Shown: positions 1 to 10,500, numbered from the stretch's first letter. The stretch is DNA of 22,960 nucleotides from Stenotrophomonas sp. UBA2302 (GCA_002345545.1 DDVW01000068.1:1-22960); one strand, 5' to 3'. The notes: generated by a model from the sequence alone, not told the origin. Numbers and translations are program-made.

Positions 1-1071
1 CGCGATGCGCTGGCGCTGGTGCGCGAAGCCTCGCCGGGTCTGGATGCCTGCCATGCCCGCGCGCAGGAGGGCGTCTCGCGGCTGGCACGCTGGCTGGGCG
101 AGGACCTGCCGCTGTTCGATTTCGACGCCGACCCTGCCGAGGAGGCGCAGGCGCCGGCCGATGACAGCGACGTGCTCTGGTACGAACTCACGCCACGCGG
201 CTTCCGCTGCCAGCGCACGCCGATGGATGTGTCCGGGCCGCTGCGCGAGCACCGCCAGCGTTCGATGGCGGCGTGGGTGTTCACCTCGGCCACGTTGACC
301 GTGGACGGAGATTTTGCGCATCTGGCCCGCCGTCTGGGGCTGGAGGATCCCGATTCGCTGGTCCAGCCCAGCCCGTTCGACTGGCAGCAGCAGGCGCTGT
401 GCTATCTGCCCAGACAGCTGCCGGATCCGGCGGCGCGCGGCTACGGTGCGGCGCTGATCGTCACCCTGCGGCCGGTGCTGGAGGCCTCGCAGGGCCGCGC
501 GTTCCTGCTGTTCGCCTCGCACCGTGCCTTGCGCGAGGCGGCCGATGCGTTGCGTGGCGGACCATGGCCGCTGTTCGTGCAGGGCGAGGCGCCGCGCGCC
601 AGCCTGCTGCAGCGCTTCCGCGAGTCCGGCAACGGCGTGCTGCTGGGCTCAGCCAGTTTCCGCGAAGGCGTGGATGTGAGCGGCGATGCGCTGAGCGTGG
701 TGGTGATCGACAAGCTGCCGTTCGCCGCGCCGGATGATCCGGTGTTCGAAGCGCGGCTGGACGCGATCCGGCGCAACGGCGGCAATCCGTTCCGTGACGA
801 GCAACTGCCGCAGGCGGTGATCGCGCTCAAACAGGGCGTGGGCCGGCTGATCCGCAGCGAGACCGATCGTGGCGTGCTGGTGCTGTGCGATCCCCGGCTG
901 CTGTCGCGTGGCTACGGTCGGGTGTTCCTGGATTCACTGCCGCCGTTCCGCCGCACCCGCGAGCTGGCCGATGTGCAGGCGTTCTTTGCGCGACAATGGG
1001 CGCCGGACGCAGCCTATGGGCCATCCGTCGACGATGATGGCACCGCCGCGCCTCCGTTCTCCCTTTCCTGA
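1..1071 (+). CDS. yoaA: YoaA/DinG-family ATP-dependent DNA helicase, C-terminal part (5' end outside window)
   Basis: The reading frame is open from base 1, so the N-terminal half (Walker A, iron-sulfur region) lies outside. What remains is the second helicase domain of an XPD/DinG-like superfamily 2 helicase. FTSATL is at about residues 96-101 of the visible part, REGVDVSGD with VVVIDKLPF at about 222-242, and the motif VI-like KQGVGRLIR at about 277-285, followed by RGVLVLCDPRLL. The DKLPFAAPDDP stretch resembles YoaA more than DinG. Members of this family unwind DNA with 5'-3' polarity and take part in DNA damage tolerance. The next gene is tsaB ten bases on, as in E. coli, which supports the yoaA call. 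The stop is TGA at 1069-1071. Certain as a DinG/YoaA-family helicase; slightly less certain for YoaA over DinG. Confidence 0.9.
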   Translation, partial: RDALALVREASPGLDACHARAQEGVSRLARWLGEDLPLFDFDADPAEEAQAPADDSDVLWYELTPRGFRCQRTPMDVSGPLREHRQRSMAAWVFTSATLTVDGDFAHLARRLGLEDPDSLVQPSPFDWQQQALCYLPRQLPDPAARGYGAALIVTLRPVLEASQGRAFLLFASHRALREAADALRGGPWPLFVQGEAPRASLLQRFRESGNGVLLGSASFREGVDVSGDALSVVVIDKLPFAAPDDPVFEARLDAIRRNGGNPFRDEQLPQAVIALKQGVGRLIRSETDRGVLVLCDPRLLSRGYGRVFLDSLPPFRRTRELADVQAFFARQWAPDAAYGPSVDDDGTAAPPFSLS

Positions 1072-1081
1072 TGTTGATGCC

Positions 1082-1792
1082 ATGAAGCTGCTCGCCTTTG
1101 AAACCGCTACCGAAGCCTGTTCCGTCGCCCTGCATGTGGATGGACAGGTGCTGGAGCGTTTCGAAATCGCGCCGCGGCGACATGCCGAGCTGAGTCTGCC
1201 GTGGGCCGAACAATTGCTCGCCGAAGCCGGTATCGCCCGCAGCCAGCTCGATGGTATTGCGCTCAGTCGTGGGCCGGGCGCATTCACCGGCGTGCGCCTG
1301 GGCATCGCTATCGCCCAGGGCATCGCACTGGCGCTGGATTGCCCACTGCTGCCGGTTTCCACGCTGGAAACGCTGGCGTTGCGTGCGCCGGATGTCGCCC
1401 CGCAGGTGCTGGCCTGCATCGATGCGCGCATGGGCGAGGTCTATGCGGCGCGGTATCGGCGTGATGCCGATGGCGTCTTGCAGCTGCAGGACGGCGAACG
1501 GCTGATCGCCCCGGAGGCCTATGGGTTGCCCGGGGACGACGGCGTCTGGGCGGGCGTGGGCACCGGATTCGGTGCCGGCGAGGGAGTGCTGGCCACGCGC
1601 TTGCAGTCGCGCCTGTCCAGTGTCGATGCGCAGGCCCTGCCGCGGGCCGCGGATGTGCTCAGGATCGCCGCGCCGGCGATGCTGCGCGGTGAGGGCATCG
1701 CCCCGGAACGGGTACAGCCGGCCTACCTGCGCGACAACGTGGCGCTGACGCTGGTCGAGCAGCAGGCGTTGCGCGCCGCCAAGGCGGGCTGA
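1082..1792 (+). CDS. tsaB: tRNA threonylcarbamoyladenosine biosynthesis protein TsaB
   Basis: This 236-residue protein belongs to the ASKHA (actin/Hsp70-like ATPase) family. TsaB is the non-catalytic partner that dimerises with TsaD in the complex making t6A at position 37 of ANN-decoding tRNAs, in the cytoplasm. Visible features are the N-terminal MKLLAFETATEACSVAL phosphate-1-like strand and the family signature SRGPGAFTGVRLGIA at about residues 60-74, followed by a helical stretch and VSTLETLA. The start ATG at 1082 gives the usual family length. The frame is open further upstream, to 869, but that part only overlaps the yoaA coding region. It lies ten bases after yoaA and is probably co-transcribed. 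The following 131 bases (1793-1923) separate it from the convergent tonB gene and show no clear terminator. Confidence 0.95.
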   Translation: MKLLAFETATEACSVALHVDGQVLERFEIAPRRHAELSLPWAEQLLAEAGIARSQLDGIALSRGPGAFTGVRLGIAIAQGIALALDCPLLPVSTLETLALRAPDVAPQVLACIDARMGEVYAARYRRDADGVLQLQDGERLIAPEAYGLPGDDGVWAGVGTGFGAGEGVLATRLQSRLSSVDAQALPRAADVLRIAAPAMLRGEGIAPERVQPAYLRDNVALTLVEQQALRAAKAG

Positions 1793-1923
1793 GCCGGTTG
1801 TCTGTTGTGACGGGCTGGGGGCCGGGCGCTGCGGGCCGGGCTTGTGAGCGGAATCTGTCCGTTCTCGATGCGTGCCGCGCAGTGTCTGCAGCTGCCGCGT
1901 GTTATGCTGCCTGAAAGCTGGAT

Positions 1924-2814
1924 TCAGCGGTCGTCGCGCAGCGTGCCGCCCGGCAGGAATACCCAGGTGCGGGTGACCTGCAGGATGTCGATATCGTCGC
2001 CGGTATGTGGCAACGCCGGGAAGGGCTTGGCCAGTTCGATCACGCGCAGCGCGGCGGCATCCAGCAGCGGGACGCCGCTGCTGCGCAGGATGCGGCTGCT
2101 TTCCACGCTGCCGTCGCGGCGCACGCCGACGGTGATCACCACCTGCCCGCCGAGCCGGCGCTGGCGGGCCTCGTCGGGATAGTTCAGGTTGCCCACGCGC
2201 TCGGCCCGGTCCACCCAGGCACGCAGGTAGTTGGCATAGGCGTACTCGCGGGTGCTGGCCGAAACGAACTTGCGGTTCGGGCGCTTGGCGTATTGCTCCG
2301 AGCGCAGGTGCACCTCGGCCGCCAGCCGCGCCATTTCGGCATCACGCTGCTCGCGCGCGGTCATCGGTGCGTTGCTGTCGGGGCGATCGGGCAGCGGCTG
2401 TGATTGCGCGTCGGCAACGCGCTCCTCGCCCAGCTTGCTGGTGATCACCCGCGCCTGCGGTGGCGGCGGTGTGGCGGCGCTTTGCGCCTGCAGCGGCACC
2501 GGTGCCAGGCCATCGCGGGTCTGCGGCACGAAACCGGCCTGGGCATCGCGCGGGCGCTGCACATCGTCATGATCGCCGCCGCCCTGCTGGTTGGCCTGCG
2601 CCAGGAAGTCGGCCTGCCTGGGCGTCAGCGGCGTGCTGGTCTGGCTGAAAATCACATCCAGCGTCGGCACCAGCGGCGCATTGTCGCTGACCGCAAAGCC
2701 CACGCCGAGGATCAGCAGCCCGTGCACCAGCGCCGACAGCACCAGCGTGGCGCTGAGGCGTTGCTGCTCGGTGGTCTGGTGCGGGACGGGCAGGGTGCCG
2801 GGGTGGGCGCTCAT
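1924..2814 (-). CDS. tonB: TonB-family energy transducer (TonB3-like)
   Basis: The 296-residue protein has one N-terminal membrane anchor at about residues 19-42 (LVLSALVHGLLILGVGFAV). A long Pro/Gln/Asp-rich periplasmic spacer follows, then a C-terminal TonB domain with the typical NYPDEARQRRLGGQVVITVGV and RILRSSGVPLLDAAAL signatures. TonB proteins carry proton-motive energy from ExbB/ExbD to outer-membrane receptors or other envelope machines; no exbB/exbD is nearby. It overlaps the gshB stop by one base (TGATG), so it is translationally coupled to gshB. In P. aeruginosa the gene at this position, tonB3 (PA0406), sits beside gshB and pilG and has been linked to twitching motility. An equivalent role here is inferred from position only. 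Confidence 0.88.
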   Translation of the reverse strand: MSAHPGTLPVPHQTTEQQRLSATLVLSALVHGLLILGVGFAVSDNAPLVPTLDVIFSQTSTPLTPRQADFLAQANQQGGGDHDDVQRPRDAQAGFVPQTRDGLAPVPLQAQSAATPPPPQARVITSKLGEERVADAQSQPLPDRPDSNAPMTAREQRDAEMARLAAEVHLRSEQYAKRPNRKFVSASTREYAYANYLRAWVDRAERVGNLNYPDEARQRRLGGQVVITVGVRRDGSVESSRILRSSGVPLLDAAALRVIELAKPFPALPHTGDDIDILQVTRTWVFLPGGTLRDDR

Positions 2815-3761
2815 CAGGCGATGCCGGCCTCGATCGCATCGAACAGCTGACCGGCGATGTTCAGGCCGAACTGGGCGTCCAGCTCGCGTACGCAGGTGGG
2901 ACTGGTGACGTTGACTTCGGTCAGGTAGTCGCCGATCACGTCCAGGCCGACGAAACGCATGCCGCGCCGCTTCATTTCCGGCCCGACCTGGGCGGCGATC
3001 CAGCGGTCGCGCTCGCTCAGCGGACGGCCTTCGCCACGGCCACCGGCGGCCAGATTGCCGCGGAACTCGTCACCCTGCGGAATGCGTGCCAGGCAGTAAT
3101 CCACCGGCTCGCCATCGACCAGCAGGATGCGCTTGTCACCGGCGCTGATGTCGGGGATGAAGCGCTGCGCCAGTGCGAGGTGGCGACCACCATCGGTCAG
3201 CGTTTCCAGAATCACATTCAGGTTCGGATCGCCGGTGCCGCTGCGGAAGATCGAGCGCCCGCCCATGCCGTCCAGCGGCTTGAGCACGGCCTGGCCGTGT
3301 TCATGCACGAAGGCCTTCAGTTCGGCGGCGCTACGGCTCACCAGGGTCGGCGGGCAGCACTGTGGAAACAGCAGGGCGGCGAGCTTCTCGTTGAAGTCGC
3401 GCAGTCCCTGCGGGTCGTTGACCACCAGTGCGCCGGCACTCTGGGCGATCCCCAGGACATGGGTGTCGTACAGGTATTCACCGTCGAACGGCGGATCCTT
3501 GCGCATCAGTACGACCTGGCCGGGACCGAAGCGGGTGGAGCCGAACTGGCCGAGACTGAACCAGTCGGCCGGATCGTCACGCACTTCCAGCGGCGCGGTC
3601 ACGGCCGCGGCACTGCCACCGTGCAGCGACAGCCCGCCCGGGCGCACATAGTGCAGGCGGTGGCCGCGGCGCTGGGCTTCCAGCAGCATGGCGAAGGTGG
3701 TGTCCTTGGCGATCTTGATGTGGTCGATGGGGTCCATCACCACGATGACATCGAGCGGCAT
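2814..3761 (-). CDS. gshB: Glutathione synthetase
   Basis: The 315-residue protein matches bacterial glutathione synthetase over its whole length (E. coli GshB is 316). It is an ATP-grasp ligase that joins glycine to gamma-glutamylcysteine in the second step of glutathione synthesis, in the cytoplasm. Hallmarks are VVMDPIDHIKIAKDTTFAML at the N-terminus, VLMRKDPPFD, the ATP-binding KPLDGMGGRSIFR, and the C-terminal glycine-rich RGNLAAGGRGEGR and VGLDVIGDYLTEVNVTSPT. It is the first gene of a leftward pair with tonB and is divergent from pilG across 246 bases. The ATG at 3761 gives full family length. No leftward promoter stood out to me. Confidence 0.98.
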   Translation of the reverse strand: MPLDVIVVMDPIDHIKIAKDTTFAMLLEAQRRGHRLHYVRPGGLSLHGGSAAAVTAPLEVRDDPADWFSLGQFGSTRFGPGQVVLMRKDPPFDGEYLYDTHVLGIAQSAGALVVNDPQGLRDFNEKLAALLFPQCCPPTLVSRSAAELKAFVHEHGQAVLKPLDGMGGRSIFRSGTGDPNLNVILETLTDGGRHLALAQRFIPDISAGDKRILLVDGEPVDYCLARIPQGDEFRGNLAAGGRGEGRPLSERDRWIAAQVGPEMKRRGMRFVGLDVIGDYLTEVNVTSPTCVRELDAQFGLNIAGQLFDAIEAGIA

Positions 3762-3920
3762 GACTTCAAACCTGACGGATCAGGCGGCGATGGTAGCGTT
3801 TTCGCCCCATGGCCGACCAGCCGCGGCAACCTGAAGATGGGGAATGCGACGGCGGTGCTGTGCCTCGGCACGGATGCGCCCCATAATGGCCAGCGGATGT
3901 CCGGCACCGGATTGCGGTGC

Positions 3921-3949
3921 TTGACAGTTCGCAGTGGTATTGGGATATA
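3921..3949 (+). promoter_or_regulatory. Sigma70-type promoter for the pilG-chp cluster
   Basis: A perfect -35 box TTGACA at 3921-3926 is followed by a 17-base spacer and GATATA at 3944-3949. This lies about 60 bases before the pilG start, in the gshB/pilG divergent region, and is the obvious entry point for the rightward chemosensory operon. The match is by eye; no start site has been mapped. Confidence 0.6.
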
Positions 3950-4007
3950 GATCGCTTTCGCAGTCGCGCCCCGCTCTGGTGGTGCGTTGTGCGCTCGGGG
4001 ATATGCA

Positions 4008-4409
4008 ATGGTTGAAAATATGACTGCGGGTGGGGAACTTGCAGGTTTGAGGGTCATGGTCATCGACGATTCGAAGACCATCCGGCGCACGGCCGAAACG
4101 CTGCTCAAGCGTGAAGGCTGTGAGGTCGTTACCGCCACCGACGGCTTCGAGGCGCTGGCCAAGATCGCCGATCAGCAGCCGCAGATCATCTTCGTCGACA
4201 TCATGATGCCGCGTCTGGATGGCTACCAGACCTGCGCGCTGATCAAGGGCAACCAGCTGTTCAAGTCGACGCCGGTGATCATGCTTTCATCCAAGGATGG
4301 CCTGTTCGACAAGGCCCGGGGCCGCATCGTCGGCTCCGAGGAATATCTGACCAAACCGTTCACACGTGACGAACTGCTGGGTGCCATCCGCACATATGTC
4401 AACGCCTGA
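4008..4409 (+). CDS. pilG: Twitching motility response regulator PilG
   Basis: This is a 133-residue stand-alone CheY-like receiver with no output domain. The acidic pair is D20-D21, the phospho-acceptor is D64 in IIFVDIMMPRLDGY, the switch Ser is S94 and the conserved Lys is K116 (TKPF). In the Chp system PilG is phosphorylated by ChpA and promotes pilus extension and cAMP signalling. I chose ATG 4008 because a GGGGA ribosome site lies at 3997-4001, six bases ahead, and because the result has the family length. A TTG at 3987 in the same frame would add seven unsupported residues. It is the first gene of the cluster and is followed after 20 bases by pilH. Confidence 0.96.
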   Translation: MVENMTAGGELAGLRVMVIDDSKTIRRTAETLLKREGCEVVTATDGFEALAKIADQQPQIIFVDIMMPRLDGYQTCALIKGNQLFKSTPVIMLSSKDGLFDKARGRIVGSEEYLTKPFTRDELLGAIRTYVNA

Positions 4410-4429
4410 CCAGGGGGGAAAGGCAAACA

Positions 4430-4792
4430 ATGGCTCGAATTCTGTTGATCGAAGATTCACCGACCGACCGGGCGGTGTTCACCCAGTGGCTTGAAAAAGC
4501 CGGGCATGAAGTGCTGGCCGCGGAAAGCGCCGAGGACGGGATGCAACTGGCGCGCGAGCACCTGCCGCAGGTGATCCTGATGGACGTGGTGCTGCCGGGC
4601 ATGAGTGGCTTCCAGGCGACGCGGGCGCTGTCGCGCGATGCCGCAACCCGGGATATTCCGGTCCTGATCGTCAGCACCAAGGGCATGGAAACGGACATGG
4701 CCTGGGGCATGCGCCAAGGGGCCGCCGACTACATCGTCAAACCCCCGCGCGAGGACGACCTGATCGCGCGGATCAACAAGCTGGTGGCCTGA
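4430..4792 (+). CDS. pilH: Twitching motility response regulator PilH
   Basis: A 120-residue single-domain receiver. Key residues are E8-D9, phospho-acceptor D52 (ILMDVVLPGMSG), S82/T83 and K104 (YIVKPP). A strong purine-rich ribosome site (GGGGGGAAAGG) precedes the ATG. PilH is the second ChpA-dependent regulator. In Pseudomonas it acts against PilG, either through retraction or as a phosphate sink. The stop overlaps the pilI start by one base (TGATG), so the two are translationally coupled. Confidence 0.95.
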   Translation: MARILLIEDSPTDRAVFTQWLEKAGHEVLAAESAEDGMQLAREHLPQVILMDVVLPGMSGFQATRALSRDAATRDIPVLIVSTKGMETDMAWGMRQGAADYIVKPPREDDLIARINKLVA

Positions 4793-5322
4793 TGCGCTCT
4801 CCCTTCGACATCCTCGAGGCTTACGAGCGGCGCAGCCTGGCGCACGCGGTACAGCTGCCGGAGCGCGAGTTTTCGCAGGATGTCTGGCGTGGGGTCGGCT
4901 ACCGCGTCGGCAGCCGGCGTCTGGTGTCCGACTTCCGCGAAGTGGTGGAGATCGTGCCGATGCCGCCGGTGACGCCGGTTCCCGGTGCACAGCCGTGGCT
5001 GCTGGGCGTGGGCAACCTGCGTGGCGCGCTGTTCCCGGTGGTGGATCTGAAATATTTCCTGGAAGGCCAGCGCACCGTGCAGCAGGAGGGCCATCGCGTG
5101 CTGATCATGCGCCAGTCCGGTGGCGACGTCGCGCTGAGCATCGACGAGCTCTACGGGCAACGCGGCTTCAATGCGTCGCAGCAGGTGCCGGCCGGGGATA
5201 TCGCCCAGGGCCGCTACGCGCACTTTGTCGAGCGTGCCTTCCACGAGGGCGGGCACGACTGGGGTGTGTTCTCGCTGTCGCTGCTGTCCCGCACACCTGA
5301 ATTCCGGCAGGCCGCCGCGTAA
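4792..5322 (+). CDS. pilI: CheW-type adaptor PilI
   Basis: This 176-residue cytoplasmic protein carries one CheW domain. The recognisable core is [32 protein letters not shown] (residues about 35-66), then the CheW hallmark [18 protein letters not shown] and a second five-strand half with [20 protein letters not shown]. PilI should couple the PilJ transducer to the ChpA kinase. It overlaps pilH by one base and precedes pilJ by 41 bases, the same order as in P. aeruginosa. Confidence 0.94.
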   Translation: MRSPFDILEAYERRSLAHAVQLPEREFSQDVWRGVGYRVGSRRLVSDFREVVEIVPMPPVTPVPGAQPWLLGVGNLRGALFPVVDLKYFLEGQRTVQQEGHRVLIMRQSGGDVALSIDELYGQRGFNASQQVPAGDIAQGRYAHFVERAFHEGGHDWGVFSLSLLSRTPEFRQAAA

Positions 5323-5363
5323 AGCGACGGTCTGCATCTTCGTATCGAATACCGAGGTCGAAC

Positions 5364-7400
5364 ATGAGTACTGCTCCGGACACCGCCAAGCGCGGCAAGC
5401 TTGGCAACGTGGGAACCAACTTCTGGTTGTTCCTGCTGGTCATATCGATGATCGTCTTCGGCGCCAACACCGGTGTGGCGACCTGGCAGGGCAGCCGACT
5501 GGCCGGCGCAAGTACCGAGGCGGCCGACCTGCAGGTGCTCTCGCAGCAGCTGGCCAATCAGGGCCGTGAGGCGGTGGCGGGCAACCGCGAGGCCTACAGC
5601 GCGTTCAAGGACACCCGCAGCCGTGTGGAGAGCGTGGTCAGCGGGTTGAAGGGCCGTTATGGCGCAGAGGCCGGTGTCGCCGGTCCGCTGGGCACGCTGG
5701 ACGCCACCTGGAAGCCGTTGTCAAAAAGCGCCGAGCAGGTGGTGGCCAGTGAGCCGGCGGTGCTGGCGCTGGCCGGCAACGCCGACAGCTTCGTCGGCGC
5801 GGTGCCGCAGTTGCAGGCACAGCTGAACGAGGTGGTCCGTGCGATGACCGCCGGTGGCGCGCAATCGGCGCAGATCTACAACGGCCTGCAGCAGGTCGTG
5901 GTGGCCGGGACCATGGCCCGTCGCGTGACGGAAATCCGTGCCGGTGGCGCGGCAGCCAGCGGTGCCGGCGATGCGCTGGCACGCGACATGGTGGTGTTCT
6001 CGCAGGTGCTTGAAGGCCTGCGCAATGGTAACGAGGAGCTGGGCATCACCGCCGTGCGCAATGCCAACGCGCAGGTGGCGCTGGAGCAGTCGGCCAACCA
6101 GTGGGCAAAGATGAAGAAGGACGCCGACGCGATCCTGGCCACTTCGCGCCAGCTGTTCGCCGCGCAGTCCGCCGCCGCGGCACTGACTGCCGGCTCGGAC
6201 AAGATGCTGGCCGACAGCAAGAAGCTGTTCGACGCGTTCTCGGCCTTCGGCTCGACCCGTGACACCCGTATCTTCCCGAACTTCTGGTGGAGCGTGGTGT
6301 TCGGCGGCCTGTCGGTGCTGTCGATTATCGGTTTTGTGTGGAGCTCGGTGCGCAGCCGTTCGCGCGAGCAGGACCTGCGTTACCAGACCCAGGTGGAGTT
6401 CAACAGCCGCAACCAGCAGGCGATCATGCGCTTGCTGGACGAAATCAGCTCGCTCGGTGAGGGCGACCTGACGGTGAAGGCCTCGGTGACCGAGGACATG
6501 ACCGGCGCCATCGCCGACGCTATCAACTACGCGGTGGACGAACTGCGCCACCTGGTGACGACGATCAACGACATCTCCAGCAAGGTGGCGGTGTCGGCGC
6601 AGGAAACCCAGGCTACCGCCATGCAGCTGGCTGAAGCCGCCGGCCACCAGGCCGACGAGATCACCAGCGCCTCGGACCGCATCGGCGAAATCGCCACCTC
6701 CATTGAACAGGTGTCGCGCAACTCCAGTGAATCGGCCGAGGTGGCGCAGCGTTCGGTGGTCATCGCCACTGAAGGTGCCGGCGTGGTGCGGCAGACCATC
6801 CAGGGCATGGACCAGATCCGCGACCAGATCCAGGAAACCTCCAAGCGCATCAAGCGGCTGGGCGAGTCCTCGCAGGAGATCGGCTCGATCGTGGAACTGA
6901 TCAACGACATTTCCGAGCAGACCAATATCCTGGCGTTGAACGCCGCGGTGCAGGCGGCGTCGGCCGGTGAAGCCGGTCGCGGTTTCGCGGTCGTGGCCGA
7001 CGAAGTGCAGCGCCTGGCAGAACGTACCTCCGGGGCGACGCGACGGATCGAAGGTCTGGTGCAGGCCATTCAGGCCGATACCAATGAAGCGGTCACCTCG
7101 ATGGAACAGACCACCGCCGAAGTGGTGTCCGGTGCACGCTTGGCCGAGGACGCCGGTACCGCACTGACCGAGATCGAACGCGTGTCCAACGCGCTCAACA
7201 ACCTCATCAAGAGCATCTCCGTGGCCGCCAACCAGCAGGCCTCGGCGGCAACGGACATCACCCAGACGATGGGCGTGATCCGGCAGATTACCGGTCAGAC
7301 CTCGCAGGGTGCCGGGCAGACCGCCGATTCGCTGGGCCAGTTGAACCAGCTGGCGGCGGAACTGCGCCGTTCGGTGGCCGACTTCAAGCTGCCGGCCTGA
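5364..7400 (+). CDS. pilJ: Methyl-accepting chemotaxis-type transducer PilJ
   Basis: The 678-residue transducer has a first membrane segment at about residues 20-37 and a second at about 307-329 ([20 protein letters not shown]). Between them lies a roughly 270-residue helical periplasmic region of the PilJ N-terminal type. A HAMP-like segment follows, then the cytoplasmic coiled-coil signalling domain. The hairpin tip is at about residues 518-545 and includes [20 protein letters not shown] and [18 protein letters not shown]. In Pseudomonas PilJ responds to pilus state or surface contact and drives ChpA. The C-terminus ends in DFKLPA, with no NWETF-type tether for CheR/CheB. A GAGG ribosome site at 5354-5357 supports the ATG. 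The next gene is chpA after 108 bases; pilK, which sits here in Pseudomonas, is absent. Confidence 0.95.
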   Translation: MSTAPDTAKRGKLGNVGTNFWLFLLVISMIVFGANTGVATWQGSRLAGASTEAADLQVLSQQLANQGREAVAGNREAYSAFKDTRSRVESVVSGLKGRYGAEAGVAGPLGTLDATWKPLSKSAEQVVASEPAVLALAGNADSFVGAVPQLQAQLNEVVRAMTAGGAQSAQIYNGLQQVVVAGTMARRVTEIRAGGAAASGAGDALARDMVVFSQVLEGLRNGNEELGITAVRNANAQVALEQSANQWAKMKKDADAILATSRQLFAAQSAAAALTAGSDKMLADSKKLFDAFSAFGSTRDTRIFPNFWWSVVFGGLSVLSIIGFVWSSVRSRSREQDLRYQTQVEFNSRNQQAIMRLLDEISSLGEGDLTVKASVTEDMTGAIADAINYAVDELRHLVTTINDISSKVAVSAQETQATAMQLAEAAGHQADEITSASDRIGEIATSIEQVSRNSSESAEVAQRSVVIATEGAGVVRQTIQGMDQIRDQIQETSKRIKRLGESSQEIGSIVELINDISEQTNILALNAAVQAASAGEAGRGFAVVADEVQRLAERTSGATRRIEGLVQAIQADTNEAVTSMEQTTAEVVSGARLAEDAGTALTEIERVSNALNNLIKSISVAANQQASAATDITQTMGVIRQITGQTSQGAGQTADSLGQLNQLAAELRRSVADFKLPA

Positions 7401-7508
7401 GTCGCCTGACTGGGCCGGGATGCAAAGGAATCTGTAGATGAAGTGTCGTCATACCGCAACGCAGGGCCGCCCGGACGGCATGCAATCGATGCTGTACAGG
7501 GGAGTGCG

Positions 7509-10500
7509 ATGAATACCTTGCGCGATGCCATGAGCCACGCGGCACTGGGCTGGGTGAAGCCGGAGCTGGATGAGACCCTGCGTCTGGTACGCAACGAGGT
7601 CGAATATTTCGTCGAGGACCCGGCCGATACCAGCCGGATGCGCTTTTGCGCCGGCTACCTGCACCAGGTGCAGGGCACCTTGCGCATGGTCGAGCTGTAT
7701 GCGCCGGCCATGGTCGCCGAGGAGCTGGAAATACTGGCCAACGCGATCCGCGATGGCGCGGTGCCGGATCGTGACGAGGCCTGCGCGACCCTGATGCGCG
7801 GCACGGTGCTGCTGCCCGATTACCTGGAGCGCCTGCAGAACGGCCATCGGGATATCCCGATCGTGCTGCTGCCGCTGCTCAATGAAATCCGCAGTGCGCG
7901 CGGTGACGAGGGCATCAACGAGAGCGTGCTGTTCGCCTTCGATCCGGACGCTGGCGAAGCGACGCCGGCGGAGCTGGAGCATGCGCGCGGCAGCCTGAGT
8001 GGCCGCAACCGCGAGCTGCTCGACACGGTCGGCAGCGCGGTGAAGGAAGAGCTGCTGCGGATCAAGGATGCGCTGGATCTGCATGTGCGCATGGACGGCT
8101 CGCCGACCGAATTGCAGACCCAGGTGGCCGAGCTGGGCGCGGTGGCCGATACGCTGGGCGTGATGGGCCTGGGCGTGGCGCGGGGCGTGGTCGTGCAGCA
8201 GCGTGACGCGTTGAGCGAGGTGGTCGGTGGAAGCCGTGCCATCGACGACAACCTGCTGCTGGATATCGCCGGCGCGCTGCTCTATGTCGACGCCTCGCTG
8301 GACGACCAGGTTGCGCACCTGGGCGCGAACATGGGCGGCGATGACGATCCGGCGGCGGTGGAGACGCGTCGCACGGTGGAAGTGCTGGCGCATGAGGCGA
8401 TCGCCAATTTCGCGCTGGCGCGCGAGGCCTTCGTCGCCTTCATCGAAACCAACTGGGACCACCAGCGCCTGCTGGAAGTGCCGCGGCTGCTGGGCGAGGT
8501 GTCCGGCGCCCTGCGCATGCTGGACCTGCAGGCGCCGGCCGACTATCTGCAGGGTGTACAGCAGTACATCGATGTCGAACTGGTCGGTCGCAAGCGCATT
8601 CCCGGCGGCCGCCAGCTCGACACCCTGGCCGATGCGATGGCCAGTCTTGAGTACTACCTGGAGGCCCTGCGTGACCGGCGTCCGGGCCGTGAGGAAATTC
8701 TCGATATCACCCGCAGCAGCCTGGAAGCGCTGCGCTACTGGCCGCTGCCGGTTGCCAGCGCCGCGGAGGATGAATCGCCGGCAGGTCCGCTGCTGCCGAC
8801 GGCTGCCGATCCCTTTGCCCATGCCGATTTGCCGGCTGCGACGCCGCTTGTGGAAACACCGTTCCAGAGCACAGCGGAAGCTGTTTCTGCCGAGCCGCCG
8901 CCGCTGCCGCCGGTGACAGACGCCATGCCGGCGGCGCCGCAGCAGCAGCCCCTGCCGGCAGCGCCGTATCCGCTGGTGTTCGAGGATGCGATCACCGGTC
9001 GTACCAAGCCGCCGGTGACGATCCCGGAGGTGACCGCCGCCGGGACGGAAGCAGAGGCCGCACCGGTATTCGATCCGGTCATGGCGGAAGCATCCCCGGC
9101 GCTGGACTCTGCCGGTTACACGCTGGCGCCGATCCTGCTGGAAGGCGCCGCGCTGGAGCAGGAGTCTGCGCAAACGGCTCCTGTGGCCGGTTCCGATACC
9201 GGCGTGTTCGATCCGGTTGCAGCCTTTGCCGGGACGCCGGCGGCCATCGAAACCGCCCCCGGCTTTGACAGCACCATCGAAGTGCCGGCCCCGCTTGCGG
9301 AAACGCCGGTCCATCATTTCCAAAGCGATCACTGGCAGGCCGATACCGTGCCGCCGCTGCCGCTCGACCCGGTCATTGTGGACCCGGTGGCGGAGATCGC
9401 CGCCGTGCCGTCCCCGCGCGTCGAGGACATTGCACCCGCTCCCGTGCCGGAAGCGGAAGCCGAGGACTCCAGCTTCTTCAAGCCGGTATGGCAGGTGAAT
9501 GCGGACGATGCTCTTCCCGCAGCGGAATCTGCCCGCGAAGCAACGGATGAAACGCCTCCGCTGCCCGCGACCGAGGATCCGGCCAAGGCCGCGATCACCT
9601 CCGCGCTTGCGATTGCGCTGGGGCAGGTGCCGGCTATGGCAAGTGCGGTCGAAGCGGGCGCCCCGTCCAACGCGGCCTCCGCGGAAGATGCCGAAGCCGC
9701 CGACTTCATGGCGCAGCTCAGTGCCGCCGCCGATGCATTCGATCCGCTTGCGGTGGAGCAGTCCGCGGCCGCCGATGCGGTGCCGCCTGCGGTTGCAGCT
9801 GCCGGCCCATCCGCGCCGGCGCTGGAGGGCGGGTTTGTCGACGGTGCGGATGAGATCGACCAGGACATCCGCGAGGTCTTCATCGAAGAGTTCGACGAAG
9901 AACTGGTCAATCTCGGCAGCCTGCTGCCGGTATGGCGTGCGGCGCCGTCCAACATGGAGCGGCTGCGTCCGGTACGGCGCGTGTTCCACACCCTCAAGGG
10001 CAGCGGCCGTCTGGTCGGTGCACGCACGCTGGGTGAGTTCAGCTGGGCCATTGAAAGCATGCTCAACCGTGTGCTGGATGGCAGCCGCCCGGCCAGCCCG
10101 GCGGTTCTGGCCATGGTCAACCAGGCCTATGAGGTGTTGCCGCAGCTCAACGCGGCATTGCGCGGCAACGGGCAGATCAGTGCCGACCTGATGGCTATCC
10201 AGGACGTGGCCGGCCGCGTGGCTGCCGGTGAAGAGGCGTTCTATGTCGTGCCCGTGGCCGAGGTGCAGCCGGCTGCACCGGTGTTTGCGCAGGAACCGGT
10301 GCCGGCGGTCGTGGCCGAAGGAACGCCGGCCTCGGTGGATGCGGTATTGCGCGAGATCCTCGAGGCTGAAGTCACCCAGCATCTGGGCACCATCAACGAC
10401 TGGCTGGCGCAGTCGCACCCGCACCCGCAAGCCGTGACCGAAGAGCTGTTGCGCGCGGTGCACACCATGAATGGTGCGTTCGCGATGACCGACGTGCCGG

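Noticed and set aside
1793..1930. Short inverted repeat CTGAA/TTCAG between tsaB and tonB as a bidirectional terminator
   Set aside because: The stem is only five pairs, with no T-run; chance is a sufficient explanation.
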